Assembly (NCBI GenBank): GCA_051252095.1
Contig: JBPOFK010000001.1
Location: 248,001-312,000, forward strand
Direction of reading: 5' to 3'
Length of the DNA stretch: 64,000 nucleotides
Source: GCA-2401735 sp051252095
GTDB taxonomy: Bacteria; Pseudomonadota; Gammaproteobacteria; Burkholderiales; Methylophilaceae
This document shows positions 24,303-33,004 of this stretch, piece after piece (positions within the stretch are counted from its first letter, which is position 1; each line of letters begins with the position of its first letter). The notes under the pieces were generated by a model. It was not told the origin of the DNA and searched no databases. It saw nothing but the letters and a program-made list of their open reading frames with translations. A program made the position numbers and the translations under genes.

Positions 24303-25889
24303 ATGAGTACAACAACTGCAACACATCACGATGATCATGGAGATCATGGGCATCCAACTGGCATAATGCGCTGGGTTGCATCTACAAACCATAAGGATAT
24401 TGGAACACTTTATCTTTGGTTTAGCTTCTTTATGTTCTTGTTTGCCGGTGCGCTAGCTTTAGGTATCCGTGCTGAGCTTTTTCAGCCAGGTTTGCAATTT
24501 GTAGAGCCAGAGAACTTTAATAGACTCACAACACTGCATGGCTTAATCATGATTTTTGGTGCGATTATGCCGGCGTTTGTAGGGTTTGCTAACTGGATGA
24601 TACCGCTAATGATTGGTACAACAGATTTGGCTTTTCCAAGACTAAATAATATGAGCTTTTGGTTGATGGTTCCAGCTGCAATCTTATTGATGACTTCAAT
24701 ATTTGTACCTGGTGGTGCAATTGCTGGCGGTTGGACTATGTACCCACCGCTATCTGTGCAAAACCCATCAATGTCTGTAGATATGTCAATCTTAGCATTG
24801 CATATACTGGGCGTTTCATCAATTGTTGGTTCTATCAATATTATTACTACAATTTTAAATATGCGTGCACCAGGCATGACATTAATGAAAATGCCATTGT
24901 TTGTATGGACTTGGTTAATTACTGCATTCTTACTAATCGCTTCTATGCCTGTACTTGCAGGTGCATTAACAATGTTGCTAACTGATCGTCATTTCGGCAC
25001 ATCGTTTTTTGATGCTGCTGGAGGCGGTGACCCAGTATTGTGGCAACACGTATTCTGGTTCTTTGGTCACCCAGAAGTTTATATTATGATTTTGCCAGCA
25101 TTTGGCCTGATTTCTACAATCATCCCTACTTTTGCACGTAAACCATTATTTGGTTACGCGTCAATGGTCTATGCAACAGCTGCGATCGCATTGCTATCAT
25201 TCGTGGTATGGGCTCACCACATGTTTACGACAGGTATGCCAGTAGCAGGACAGTTGTTCTTTATGTACAGCACGATGTTAATTTCTATTCCCACAGGCGT
25301 AAAAGTATTTAACTGGGTTGCAACAATGTGGAGAGGGTCAATGACTTTTGAAACACCAATGTTGTTCTCAATAGCTGTAGTGTTCTTATTTACCATTGGT
25401 GGGTTCAGTGGTTTGGTATTAGCTATACTTCCAGTAGATATACAGTTACAAGACACATATTATGTGGTTGCTCACTTCCACTATGTGTTGTTCTCTGGTG
25501 CAGCCATGTCAATTATGGGCGCCGTATACTACTGGTTACCAAAGTGGACAGGTCACATGTATGATGAGACTTTAGGTAAATGGCATTTTTGGTTAACAAC
25601 GATTGCATTTAACATTACTTTCTTCCCAATGCACTTTACGGGTCTAGCTGGTATGCCACGTCGTATCCCTGACTATGCATTACAATTTGCTGAATTCAAT
25701 ATGATTTCATCTATTGGTGCATTTGCATTAGGCATCAGCCAACTACTATTTTTATACATTGTGATTAAATGTATAAAAGGCGGTACTAAGGCAGAAGCGA
25801 AATCATGGGAAGGTGCAGAAGGCCTTGAGTGGACAGTGCCATCACCAGCGCCGTTCCATACATTTGAAACACCTCCTACAGTTAAATAA
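24303..25889 (+). CDS. coxA: Cytochrome c oxidase subunit I
   Basis: Catalytic core of the heme-copper oxidase, a 12-helix inner-membrane protein of 528 residues. The low-spin heme His lies in TTLHGLIMIFGAIMPAFVG. The CuB/Tyr cross-link region is WFFGHPEVYIMILPAFG, followed by a His pair in WAHHMFTTG. The heme-ligand pair is in YVVAHFHYVLFSGA. The N-terminus has a His-rich stretch (HHDDHGDHGHP). A GGAG Shine-Dalgarno sits 6 bases upstream. It is 62 bases from coxB and 45 from coxC. Confidence 0.98.
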   Translation: MSTTTATHHDDHGDHGHPTGIMRWVASTNHKDIGTLYLWFSFFMFLFAGALALGIRAELFQPGLQFVEPENFNRLTTLHGLIMIFGAIMPAFVGFANWMIPLMIGTTDLAFPRLNNMSFWLMVPAAILLMTSIFVPGGAIAGGWTMYPPLSVQNPSMSVDMSILALHILGVSSIVGSINIITTILNMRAPGMTLMKMPLFVWTWLITAFLLIASMPVLAGALTMLLTDRHFGTSFFDAAGGGDPVLWQHVFWFFGHPEVYIMILPAFGLISTIIPTFARKPLFGYASMVYATAAIALLSFVVWAHHMFTTGMPVAGQLFFMYSTMLISIPTGVKVFNWVATMWRGSMTFETPMLFSIAVVFLFTIGGFSGLVLAILPVDIQLQDTYYVVAHFHYVLFSGAAMSIMGAVYYWLPKWTGHMYDETLGKWHFWLTTIAFNITFFPMHFTGLAGMPRRIPDYALQFAEFNMISSIGAFALGISQLLFLYIVIKCIKGGTKAEAKSWEGAEGLEWTVPSPAPFHTFETPPTVK

Positions 25890-25934
25890 TAGTGCTGTTT
25901 GAGATAATTAGAATCATAGAAATAGGGGAAGAAA

Positions 25935-26765
25935 ATGAGTCAGAATACGAATAACTATTATTTGCCAGCACCATCACTCTGGCCATTGATAGCTTCAATT
26001 GCATTATTCTTAATGGCTGGTGGTTTTGCCATGCAGATGAATGATGTTGCTTCTGGAAGTTATGTGTTAATAGCAGGTCTGTTGGTATTCTTTTACTTGC
26101 TATATGGCTGGTTTAGAGATGTGGTAAAAGAAAGCTTATCAGGGTTCTATAATAAGCAAGTTGATGTTTCTTTTCGTTGGAGTATGGGTTGGTTTATTTT
26201 CTCCGAAGTAATGTTCTTTGCAGGCTTTTTTGGTGCGCTGTTTTATATTCGGACCATCTCTCTACATTGGCTTAGTGAGTCAAAACTAGTATGGCCAGAT
26301 TTTGTAGCAACATGGCCAAGCTCTGGTCCAGCTGCAACCGAAGCACTGGAAGCAATGGGTCCATGGGGTCTACCTGCGATTAACACGTTAATTTTGTTGA
26401 TTTCAGGTGCAACATTGACTTATGCGCATTGGGGCTTGATGAAAAATAACCGTAAGCAATTGACAATTGGTTTAATATTAACCATAGCTCTTGGTGCTAT
26501 ATTCTTATACTTACAAGCGCATGAGTATGCAGAAGCTGCATTCACAATGGACTCTGGAATCTATGGTTCAACATTCTATCTGTTGACAGGATTTCATGGA
26601 TTGCACGTTACTATGGGAACAATCATGTTATTGATTATCCTTTTCCGCGTGATGAAAGGGCATTTTAACGCAGACAACCACTTTGGTTTTGAAGCGGTGG
26701 CATGGTACTGGCATTTTGTAGATGTAGTTTGGCTATTCTTGTTTGTATTTGTCTACTGGCTATAA
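25935..26765 (+). CDS. coxC: Cytochrome c oxidase subunit III
   Basis: Seven-helix inner-membrane subunit of the aa3/caa3 oxidase, 276 residues. Typical features: the N-terminal YYLPAPSLWPLIASIALFLMAGG, the helix with MGWFIFSEVMFFAGFFGALFY, the Glu-containing LQAHEYAEAAF, and the C-terminal FHGLHVTMGT and AVAWYWHFVDVVWLFLFVFVYWL. It directly follows coxA and is closed by a terminator, so coxB-coxA-coxC form one terminated unit and the assembly genes form another. In many betaproteobacteria the small assembly gene and ctaG lie between coxA and coxC, so the order here differs. Confidence 0.97.
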   Translation: MSQNTNNYYLPAPSLWPLIASIALFLMAGGFAMQMNDVASGSYVLIAGLLVFFYLLYGWFRDVVKESLSGFYNKQVDVSFRWSMGWFIFSEVMFFAGFFGALFYIRTISLHWLSESKLVWPDFVATWPSSGPAATEALEAMGPWGLPAINTLILLISGATLTYAHWGLMKNNRKQLTIGLILTIALGAIFLYLQAHEYAEAAFTMDSGIYGSTFYLLTGFHGLHVTMGTIMLLIILFRVMKGHFNADNHFGFEAVAWYWHFVDVVWLFLFVFVYWL

Positions 26766-26780
26766 GCTTAATCATATTGA

Positions 26781-26817
26781 TAACGCCACTTGGGTATCCT
26801 AGTGGCGTTATTTTTTT
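26781..26817 (+). terminator. Terminator after coxC
   Basis: TAACGCCACT (26781-26790) pairs perfectly with AGTGGCGTTA (26801-26810) across a 10-base loop, followed by TTTTTTT. It splits the structural cox genes from the assembly genes. Confidence 0.92.
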
Positions 26818-26899
26818 ATGCTAGCACTAGCTTTCAGAACTATCGTTTGTATGCAGATGTCTATAAATGTGCTACTGATGAGTAAAATGGGATAATTTA

Positions 26900-27019
26900 A
26901 TGGTTGACGATAAAAAAAGAGATAAGAGAAATTTATTGATTGCTTTGGTTATTACTGCGATAGCTGTAATGATGTTTGCCATTGCCATTTATATGGGTGC
27001 AGGAATGCAGCCGCAATGA
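26900..27019 (+). CDS. Small single-span cytochrome oxidase assembly peptide
   Basis: A 39-residue peptide with a charged N-terminus (MVDDKKRDKRN), one membrane helix (LLIALVITAIAVMMFAIAIYMG) and a short tail. Its stop overlaps the ctaG start (ATGA), so translation is coupled. Size, topology and position directly before ctaG match the small oxidase-assembly protein found at this place in betaproteobacterial cox loci. It probably assists CtaG or subunit I maturation, by family context only. Confidence 0.8.
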   Translation: MVDDKKRDKRNLLIALVITAIAVMMFAIAIYMGAGMQPQ

Positions 27020-27552
27020 TCAATAAGGATACGAACAAGAATTTAGCCATTAAACTATTCATCATTGCTGTTGCAGGTTTGGCTTTTGGTTTTGCACTGG
27101 CACCATTGTATGACGTGGTTTGTGATGCAATAGGGCTGAATGGACGAGGAGATACGACTGCTACTGATGCAACTAAAAATATAGTGGTTGATCATTCCAG
27201 AAAAGTGACAGTCATCTTTACAGGATCAACAATGCCTGGGCTTGATTGGAGTTTTGAAGCAAATGAACCAAAAGTAGTCTTATCTCCAGGAGAAATTAAG
27301 CTCACTTCCTACAAGGCAATTAATAACGGTACTGATGCAGTGATAGGCTCCGCAGTGCCTAGTGTTTCACCAGAGGTCGCTTCTTTGTACTTTAAGAAAA
27401 TCGAGTGCTTTTGTTTTAACCAGCAGACCTTGCAGCCAGGTGAGGTTAAAGACATGCCGATTCGGTTTTTTATAAGTCCAGATTTACCAAAAGACATTCA
27501 AACTGTGACTTTGTCTTATTCTTTTTATAAGGCAGATAATCCAGTTGATTAA
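27016..27552 (+). CDS. ctaG: Cytochrome c oxidase assembly protein CtaG/Cox11
   Basis: Copper chaperone for the CuB centre of subunit I. A single N-terminal membrane anchor (about residues 10-30) is followed by a periplasmic domain with the copper-binding Cys pair in ECFCFNQQTLQPGE (about 132-146). YDVVCDAIGLNGR after the anchor is typical of Cox11. The 178-residue length is normal. It is coupled to the small assembly peptide and faces an inverted DUF2909 gene. Confidence 0.96.
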   Translation: MINKDTNKNLAIKLFIIAVAGLAFGFALAPLYDVVCDAIGLNGRGDTTATDATKNIVVDHSRKVTVIFTGSTMPGLDWSFEANEPKVVLSPGEIKLTSYKAINNGTDAVIGSAVPSVSPEVASLYFKKIECFCFNQQTLQPGEVKDMPIRFFISPDLPKDIQTVTLSYSFYKADNPVD

Positions 27553-27582
27553 GTGCATGAAAACTAATTGATATAAGCTGTA

Positions 27583-27786
27583 CTATGCAGGCACTCTAAC
27601 AATAACACCTGTATACAAACCAAGTAACAAAATTGAAAATAATGTAATTGATAAGGCAACACGCCAAGTGAGCGATTTAACCATTTTTGAATTATTTTTC
27701 TCACCTTTCATCATGTAATACAATGCTGAAAACAAACTATAGCCTATCAAAAGTAACATACAAATGACGATGACTTTAAATAACAT
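27583..27786 (-). CDS. Twin-transmembrane protein (DUF2909)
   Basis: A 67-residue protein with two membrane helices (about residues 3-23 and 44-64) joined by a short basic loop (MMKGEKNNSKMVKSLTWR), as in DUF2909, which is regularly found in betaproteobacterial cox loci between coxC/ctaG and SURF1. Here it is on the opposite strand, between ctaG and SURF1 and against the direction of the cluster. Its function is unknown; an oxidase assembly or stability role is inferred from location. Confidence 0.8.
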   Translation of the reverse strand: MLFKVIVICMLLLIGYSLFSALYYMMKGEKNNSKMVKSLTWRVALSITLFSILLLGLYTGVIVRVPA

Positions 27787-27873
27787 GAGTAAGCTCCAAA
27801 TAATTTTATACTATTATGCGACCTCAGCTTTAGGTTTGCAATAAGTGTATCTTTGCATGGAATTTGACAGTTG

Positions 27874-28620
27874 ATGAGCAGTTACAGTTTTAAGCCAGCA
27901 ATAGGAATGACCCTGGCAACGTTGATTATCATGGCCTTATGCATTCGCTTGGGTTTTTGGCAATACAATAAAGCGCAAGCAAAAATAGTAGCACAACAGC
28001 AAATTGATGAAGGTCTTAATACAGCGCCTATAAAATTACCTTCAATTATTGAAGATAAAGATTCGTGGCTCTATAAAAGGGTTAGTTTTAAGGGTAAGTA
28101 TATGCCCGAGTATCAAATCATATTAGACAACCGCGTACATAACATGCAGGCGGGCTACCATGTGATAACGCCCGTGAAGCTTGATGGAGATAATCATTAT
28201 GTATTGGTCAATCGAGGTTGGGTGCCTGGGAATCCGAATAGAACCTTGCCAGTCATTGAAACACCTGCAGGGGAACACACATTTGTTGGCGATTTATTTT
28301 TTCCATTAGAAAAAGTATTTACGCTTGAAGCTGAGCGAGATGCAGGTGCAGTATGGCAAACACTGTGGCAAAACATTGACATGCAACGTTATCAATCAAG
28401 CGTGCCGTTCAATGTAAAACCTTTTATTGTGAGGCTGGCGCCAGGAGAAGAGCAAGCTGGTGGTTATGTAAGAGAATGGCCAGCCCCCAAAAATCGCATT
28501 AATGTTCATCTGGGTTATGCCTATCAGTGGTTCGGATTTGCATTGACCTTGTTTGTCATTTATATAGTATTAAATTTAAAGAGATTAAAAAAGGAAAGTG
28601 AAGAAAATGAGCCAGGTTAG
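27874..28620 (+). CDS. SURF1-family oxidase assembly protein
   Basis: Inner-membrane protein that helps insert heme a into subunit I. Two membrane segments lie near the ends (about 8-27 and 215-235), with a periplasmic domain between. Recognisable are RLGFWQYNKAQAK, SWLYKRVSFKGKYMPEYQIILDNRV, GYHVITPVKL and VLVNRGWVPGN. Length 248 from ATG 27874; the TTG immediately before it (27871) is an alternative. It overlaps the SCO-like gene by 14 bases. Confidence 0.92.
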   Translation: MSSYSFKPAIGMTLATLIIMALCIRLGFWQYNKAQAKIVAQQQIDEGLNTAPIKLPSIIEDKDSWLYKRVSFKGKYMPEYQIILDNRVHNMQAGYHVITPVKLDGDNHYVLVNRGWVPGNPNRTLPVIETPAGEHTFVGDLFFPLEKVFTLEAERDAGAVWQTLWQNIDMQRYQSSVPFNVKPFIVRLAPGEEQAGGYVREWPAPKNRINVHLGYAYQWFGFALTLFVIYIVLNLKRLKKESEENEPG

Positions 28621-29215
28621 TCTTGATGGATCAACAAAAGTTGGTAAAGATAAAAAAATACTACTGCTGTTGGCAGTTGTCTTTTTATTACCATTTACAA
28701 TAGCATCCACGTTACATTTCTTTAATTTACGGCCTGAGGGTAAAAGTTTTGGTAATCTTATTTTACCGATAGTGGAGTTAAAGACACCTACATTTACGGA
28801 TGTTAATGGAAAGCCGTTTGCAGATGCGCAGTGGTCTAAAATTTGGAGCATTGTCATGATTGATGATGCCAGTTGTAATCAGATTTGCGAAGAAAATGTT
28901 GATAAATTAAATAGGGTTCATCGATCTTTATATAAAGAAGAAGAACGTATTCAACGGATTCTTATTTTGAAAAATGATTATGATGCTGCACGTGTTCAGC
29001 AGCTACAAACGAAATTTCCAGCACTGATTATATTACCTGCTAGTGATTTGCCAGAAAAAGAGTTTGTTGCAGAATTTGATCAAGTTGCACCTGAAGCTAG
29101 CATTTATTTAGTTGATCCAATGCATAACTTAATGATGTTTTATCCTAGCCAAGTCGAACCAAAAGCCTTGCGTGCGGACATTAAGAAACTATTAAAAAAT
29201 TCATGGGGTGGATAA
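28607..29215 (+). CDS. Membrane-anchored SCO-like thioredoxin-fold protein
   Basis: A 202-residue protein with one N-terminal membrane helix (about 18-38) and a periplasmic thioredoxin-like domain. It carries CNQIC (Cys90, Cys94), the CxxxC spacing of SCO copper chaperones. The usual later VDH motif is changed to VDPMHN, so the third copper ligand is displaced or missing. Lying between SURF1 and ctaA, it is probably a copper-delivery or thiol-reductant factor for CuA. ATG 28607 or the upstream GTG 28598 could start it. The next gene overlaps or abuts its end. Confidence 0.72.
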   Translation: MSQVSLDGSTKVGKDKKILLLLAVVFLLPFTIASTLHFFNLRPEGKSFGNLILPIVELKTPTFTDVNGKPFADAQWSKIWSIVMIDDASCNQICEENVDKLNRVHRSLYKEEERIQRILILKNDYDAARVQQLQTKFPALIILPASDLPEKEFVAEFDQVAPEASIYLVDPMHNLMMFYPSQVEPKALRADIKKLLKNSWGG

Positions 29216-29216
29216 C

Positions 29217-30197
29217 GTGTTTAGAAAGCTAGCTTATGTTGCAACAATTTTAACGTTGTGCGTCGTTGTTTTAGGTGCCTATGTGCGCTTATCCGATGCA
29301 GGTTTAGGTTGTCCTGATTGGCCAGGTTGTTATGGTACATTAACCGTGCCACAAAGTAATGAAGCACTTGCGCATGCGCATGCAACCTACCCTGAATCAC
29401 CTGTCGAGCATGCTAAGGCATGGAAAGAAATGATACATCGCTATCTCGCTGGTATTTTAGGCTTAGTTGTTGTAGCTTTATTTGTACAAGCGTGGCGAGA
29501 AAGAAATCAGATTAAGGTTTCGCCTTGGTTGCCAACCGCGCTAATCGGCATTGTTGGGTTTCAGGCAATGCTTGGCATGTGGACGGTCACCATGTTACTT
29601 AAGCCAGCCATTGTCACTATGCACCTTATGGGCGGGATGACGACGTTAGCTTTGTTAACTTGGACTGCTCATCGTCATTGGGGAGCACCGTCAGCAAACT
29701 TGTTGACATCAACAGGCGCTAGATTTTTTACCAGATTTGCAATTGTAATTTTATTCATGCAAATCTTCTTGGGTGGTTGGACCAGTACAAATTACGCTGC
29801 ATTAGCTTGTACAGATTTCCCCACTTGTCATGGTGCTTGGGTGCCAAAAATGGATTTCAGTAATGCATTTCATTGGTTCCGAGAGCTTGGAGAAAATCGA
29901 GCAGGTGAGCCGTTAGCTTTGCCTGCATATGTGGCCATTCAATGGATTCACCGGGTTGGCGCGCTAATTACTTTCGCATATCTAGGTTTGCTCGGTATTC
30001 GCTTGATGAAACAACCAAACTTAAAAGGCTTTGCTATAGCGATGTTGGTGCTACTAGTAATACAAATTGGCTTAGGTGTAGCTAACCTAGTGTTACATTT
30101 ACCTATCGTGCTTGCAGTTGCGCATAACATGGGCGCAGCATTACTCTTGATGACTGTGATTATGATAAACTCCAAGATTACAGCGTTACGTCGCTAG
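29217..30197 (+). CDS. ctaA: Heme A synthase CtaA (COX15)
   Basis: Eight-helix membrane enzyme that oxidises the C8 methyl of heme O to make heme A. Conserved features are the N-terminal GAYVRLSDAGLGCPDWPGCYG, EMIHRYLAG (heme His), VTMHLMGGM (His), the Cys pair in the second half (ALACTDFPTCHGAW) and IQWIHRVGA. GTG 29217 is preferred, with GGGGTGG upstream; GTG 29208 would add three residues. It overlaps or abuts the SCO-like gene and is followed 35 bases later by ctaB. Confidence 0.95.
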   Translation: MFRKLAYVATILTLCVVVLGAYVRLSDAGLGCPDWPGCYGTLTVPQSNEALAHAHATYPESPVEHAKAWKEMIHRYLAGILGLVVVALFVQAWRERNQIKVSPWLPTALIGIVGFQAMLGMWTVTMLLKPAIVTMHLMGGMTTLALLTWTAHRHWGAPSANLLTSTGARFFTRFAIVILFMQIFLGGWTSTNYAALACTDFPTCHGAWVPKMDFSNAFHWFRELGENRAGEPLALPAYVAIQWIHRVGALITFAYLGLLGIRLMKQPNLKGFAIAMLVLLVIQIGLGVANLVLHLPIVLAVAHNMGAALLLMTVIMINSKITALRR

Positions 30198-30232
30198 TGC
30201 AAAAACATAGTATTTAAATTAAAGGTTATCGA

Positions 30233-31141
30233 ATGACTGCAACTACCGGGATGAACCCATTTGGAACAAAAGCTGATATCAATAGCTTTTTCACCTTATG
30301 CAAGCCACGTGTAACAGCGTTGATTGTCTTTACTGCAATTATCGGTATGTTTCTCGCTACACCAGGGATGGTGCCATTACATATTTTAATTCCAGCAACA
30401 ATTGGTATTGCAATGGCATCAGGTGCAGCTGCTGCATTTAATCATTTAGTAGAGCAAAAGATTGATGCCAAGATGGCACGTACTAGAGCCCGACCGTTAC
30501 CTACAGGGCAAGTGAATTCTAAACAAACTTTTATATTTGCTACTGTCGTTGCGTCAATCGGATTAGCGATTCTCTATTTCTTTGTAAATCCTTTGACCAT
30601 GATGCTGACCTTTGCCACTTTTGTAGGGTATGCGGTCATTTACACTGTTTTTCTTAAGCCTGCAACACCACTTAATATTGTGATTGGTGGCTTATCTGGG
30701 GCGATGCCGCCAGCACTAGGTTGGGCGGCTGTGACCGGGAATGTATCAGCAGAGGCATGGATATTGGTGTTAATTATTTTTGCTTGGACGCCACCGCATT
30801 TTTGGGCACTGGCATTGTATCGACGTGAAGAGTATGCCAAGTCGGGCTTGCCGATGTTGCCAGTTACGCACGGAGAAATGTTTACCAGACTGCATATCTT
30901 GCTATATACCATTATTCTTGTGGCCGTTACGTTAATCCCTTTTGCAATGCGAATGAGCGGAATGATCTATCTCGTTTCAACGATAATACTTAATGGTGTT
31001 TTTGTTTATTATGCCGTTAAGCTTTATAGGCAATATTCAGACGAATTATCTAAAACAACATTTAGGTATTCAATTTTATATTTGATGTTGATATTTTTAG
31101 CGCTGCTTATTGATCATTATTTATTAATATTGCCTTATTAG
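30233..31141 (+). CDS. ctaB: Protoheme IX farnesyltransferase CtaB
   Basis: Membrane prenyltransferase (UbiA family) that makes heme O from heme B. Two Asp-rich regions are visible: NHLVEQKIDAKMARTRARPLPTG (about 66-88) and the cytoplasmic loop WTPPHFWALALYRREEYAKSGLPMLPV, which is typical of CtaB. The 302-residue length is standard. It ends the cluster and is closed by a strong bidirectional terminator. Confidence 0.97.
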   Translation: MTATTGMNPFGTKADINSFFTLCKPRVTALIVFTAIIGMFLATPGMVPLHILIPATIGIAMASGAAAAFNHLVEQKIDAKMARTRARPLPTGQVNSKQTFIFATVVASIGLAILYFFVNPLTMMLTFATFVGYAVIYTVFLKPATPLNIVIGGLSGAMPPALGWAAVTGNVSAEAWILVLIIFAWTPPHFWALALYRREEYAKSGLPMLPVTHGEMFTRLHILLYTIILVAVTLIPFAMRMSGMIYLVSTIILNGVFVYYAVKLYRQYSDELSKTTFRYSILYLMLIFLALLIDHYLLILPY

Positions 31142-31165
31142 ATGATGCGTTAGTGAATTATAAAA

Positions 31166-31200
31166 AACGAAAAAGGGCACATTGAGTGCCCTTTTTCGTT
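31166..31200. terminator. Bidirectional terminator between ctaB and the TPS transporter gene
   Basis: AACGAAAAAGGGCAC (31166-31180) pairs perfectly with GTGCCCTTTTTCGTT (31186-31200) around a 5-base loop. A- and T-tracts within the stem allow use in both directions. Confidence 0.95.
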
Positions 31201-31215
31201 GAGAGTTATTTTCAT

Positions 31216-32886
31216 TTAAAATTTGTATTGCGCGCCCAGCCAGTACATCGGATTTTTATCCTTGGTGTCTGATATTGGCTCACCACCAGCACCTTGCCAA
31301 GCAATGCTGCCATCCACACCCCAATGAGCAGAGTCAAACCTTACACCAAGACCGGTGCCTGAGATGCTACGACGGTTTTTACTTGTATCAAAGCGATCGT
31401 GATTGAATTTAACGGTGCCTGCATTGTAGAATACATAGGGTGAGAATTGCTTTATTGCGTAGCGCAACTCGAGTCTAGCAAGATAACCTTCGTCACCAAA
31501 ACCCTCTCCACTTGGATAGGCGCGTACACCATTAATGCCACCTAAGCCAAATTTCTCTGAAGAATCCAGGTTATCTAGTGATGCCTGTAAGGCGAGTGAA
31601 GTATAAAAAGAAAAGTTTGCTGGCAGCGCTTGTATGCGTGCAATATCTAGATTGAACTTGTCAAAACTGCCTTCAGTTTTAGCAGTGAGGCGATCCTGCG
31701 CTGATAATGTACTATCCAAACTCAAATCACCGTGTGTCCATGAAACAGCTCCGTAGGTAACACCGCCACCCCAGAGCTGATCTAGCAGGTCAAAATTTAA
31801 ACGAATGGGGATGCTGTTGCTATGTTTATCTGTGCTTACGTTGACAGCGTCTTGACGGTCATTGAGTTTTTTATACTGATAAGTCGCGGCGATACTTATA
31901 TTGGCAGCTTGTGAGCGGATAATAGGATAGCTTAGTTCTGCACTTGTTACTTTTGCCGTGCCGTTTGCATCTAGTGGTTTAAAATCTTTTCCTAGTTCAT
32001 AATAAGTGTGGGCATAGCCAACTTTACCGCGTAAACCAGACCCACCTATAGGCAGGCTGTAGCTTAATGCTCCTGACCATAAATCCTCTTCGGTGTATAA
32101 AGTATTGAGTAAGAATTGGTCACCAAATAAAAATTGGCTATTAGCGAATAGATTTGCATGCGCACGTGCTCGGCCTGTGAATCGGTTTCCAAAATTGTCC
32201 AAACCAACTTCGCCGCCGTATTTAGGTTCACGAATTAAGTTAACTTCTAAGTTTGCTGTACCAACCTCATCGCCAGGGCTCATGAGTGGTGATATTGAAA
32301 AGCCAGGTTGGTCCGATAAAATCAACATTGCCCGTTCGAGTTTTTTATTTTCAATCACATCGCCATGTCTAAGATTGCCGAGAAATTTCTGGCCACCCTC
32401 AACTAGCTTATCATCCCCAAACACTTTAATAGAGCCGTTATAGCGACCCTCAATCACCTCGATTATTACCTGGCCATCTTTCATGGCTTGTGCAGGAATA
32501 ATCGCGCGTGCAAATGGATAGCCTTGGTTGCGGTAATACGTAGTAATTTTATTTGCTAGACTCTTTAAGCCAGCTAGATCATAAGATTTTCCAGCCGTAT
32601 CGCCTAAAACGGCGATTAGTGTTTCAGTATCGAAAACAGAGTTACCTTTGATGGAAATTTTTTCAACAGACACTTTCTCACCACCAGTTTCACTTTTGCT
32701 TACATCTGGTGCTTGTATATTAATGTCGACACTTGGTTTGGGGAGCTTAGGTGGCGGTGCTATTTCTTGTATTGTGCGGCCTGCATCTGGCTGTGTTGCA
32801 GCCCCTGCATAAGCTGCAAAGGGCGTGGTGAGCAGAGCGCATGCTAGCGTAACAAACGCTATGGAGGTTATGTTCTGTAGATTCAT
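31216..32886 (-). CDS. Two-partner secretion transporter TpsB (FhaC/ShlB/HecB type)
   Basis: Outer-membrane beta-barrel that exports its cognate TpsA protein. A signal peptide covers about 1-27. A POTRA region (about 70-150: KISIKGNSVFDTETLIAVLG; GYPFARAIIPAQAMKDGQVIIEVIEGRYNG) is followed by a 16-strand barrel with the lid-loop motif VRAYP (conserved VRGY type) and an aromatic C-terminus (WLGAQYKF). The 556 residues are typical. It lies 118 bases downstream of the exoprotein gene, so tpsA-tpsB are arranged as one leftward operon. Confidence 0.92.
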   Translation of the reverse strand: MNLQNITSIAFVTLACALLTTPFAAYAGAATQPDAGRTIQEIAPPPKLPKPSVDINIQAPDVSKSETGGEKVSVEKISIKGNSVFDTETLIAVLGDTAGKSYDLAGLKSLANKITTYYRNQGYPFARAIIPAQAMKDGQVIIEVIEGRYNGSIKVFGDDKLVEGGQKFLGNLRHGDVIENKKLERAMLILSDQPGFSISPLMSPGDEVGTANLEVNLIREPKYGGEVGLDNFGNRFTGRARAHANLFANSQFLFGDQFLLNTLYTEEDLWSGALSYSLPIGGSGLRGKVGYAHTYYELGKDFKPLDANGTAKVTSAELSYPIIRSQAANISIAATYQYKKLNDRQDAVNVSTDKHSNSIPIRLNFDLLDQLWGGGVTYGAVSWTHGDLSLDSTLSAQDRLTAKTEGSFDKFNLDIARIQALPANFSFYTSLALQASLDNLDSSEKFGLGGINGVRAYPSGEGFGDEGYLARLELRYAIKQFSPYVFYNAGTVKFNHDRFDTSKNRRSISGTGLGVRFDSAHWGVDGSIAWQGAGGEPISDTKDKNPMYWLGAQYKF

Positions 32887-33004
32887 GGTATTTATTAACG
32901 CTACGTATTCTAGTTAATGTTTATATGGCGCGTAATATTACGCTTGCACAGCTTTTTTACAGGAATTAAAAAGCGATTGCAAGCGTCATGACTGTTAACG
33001 TTAC

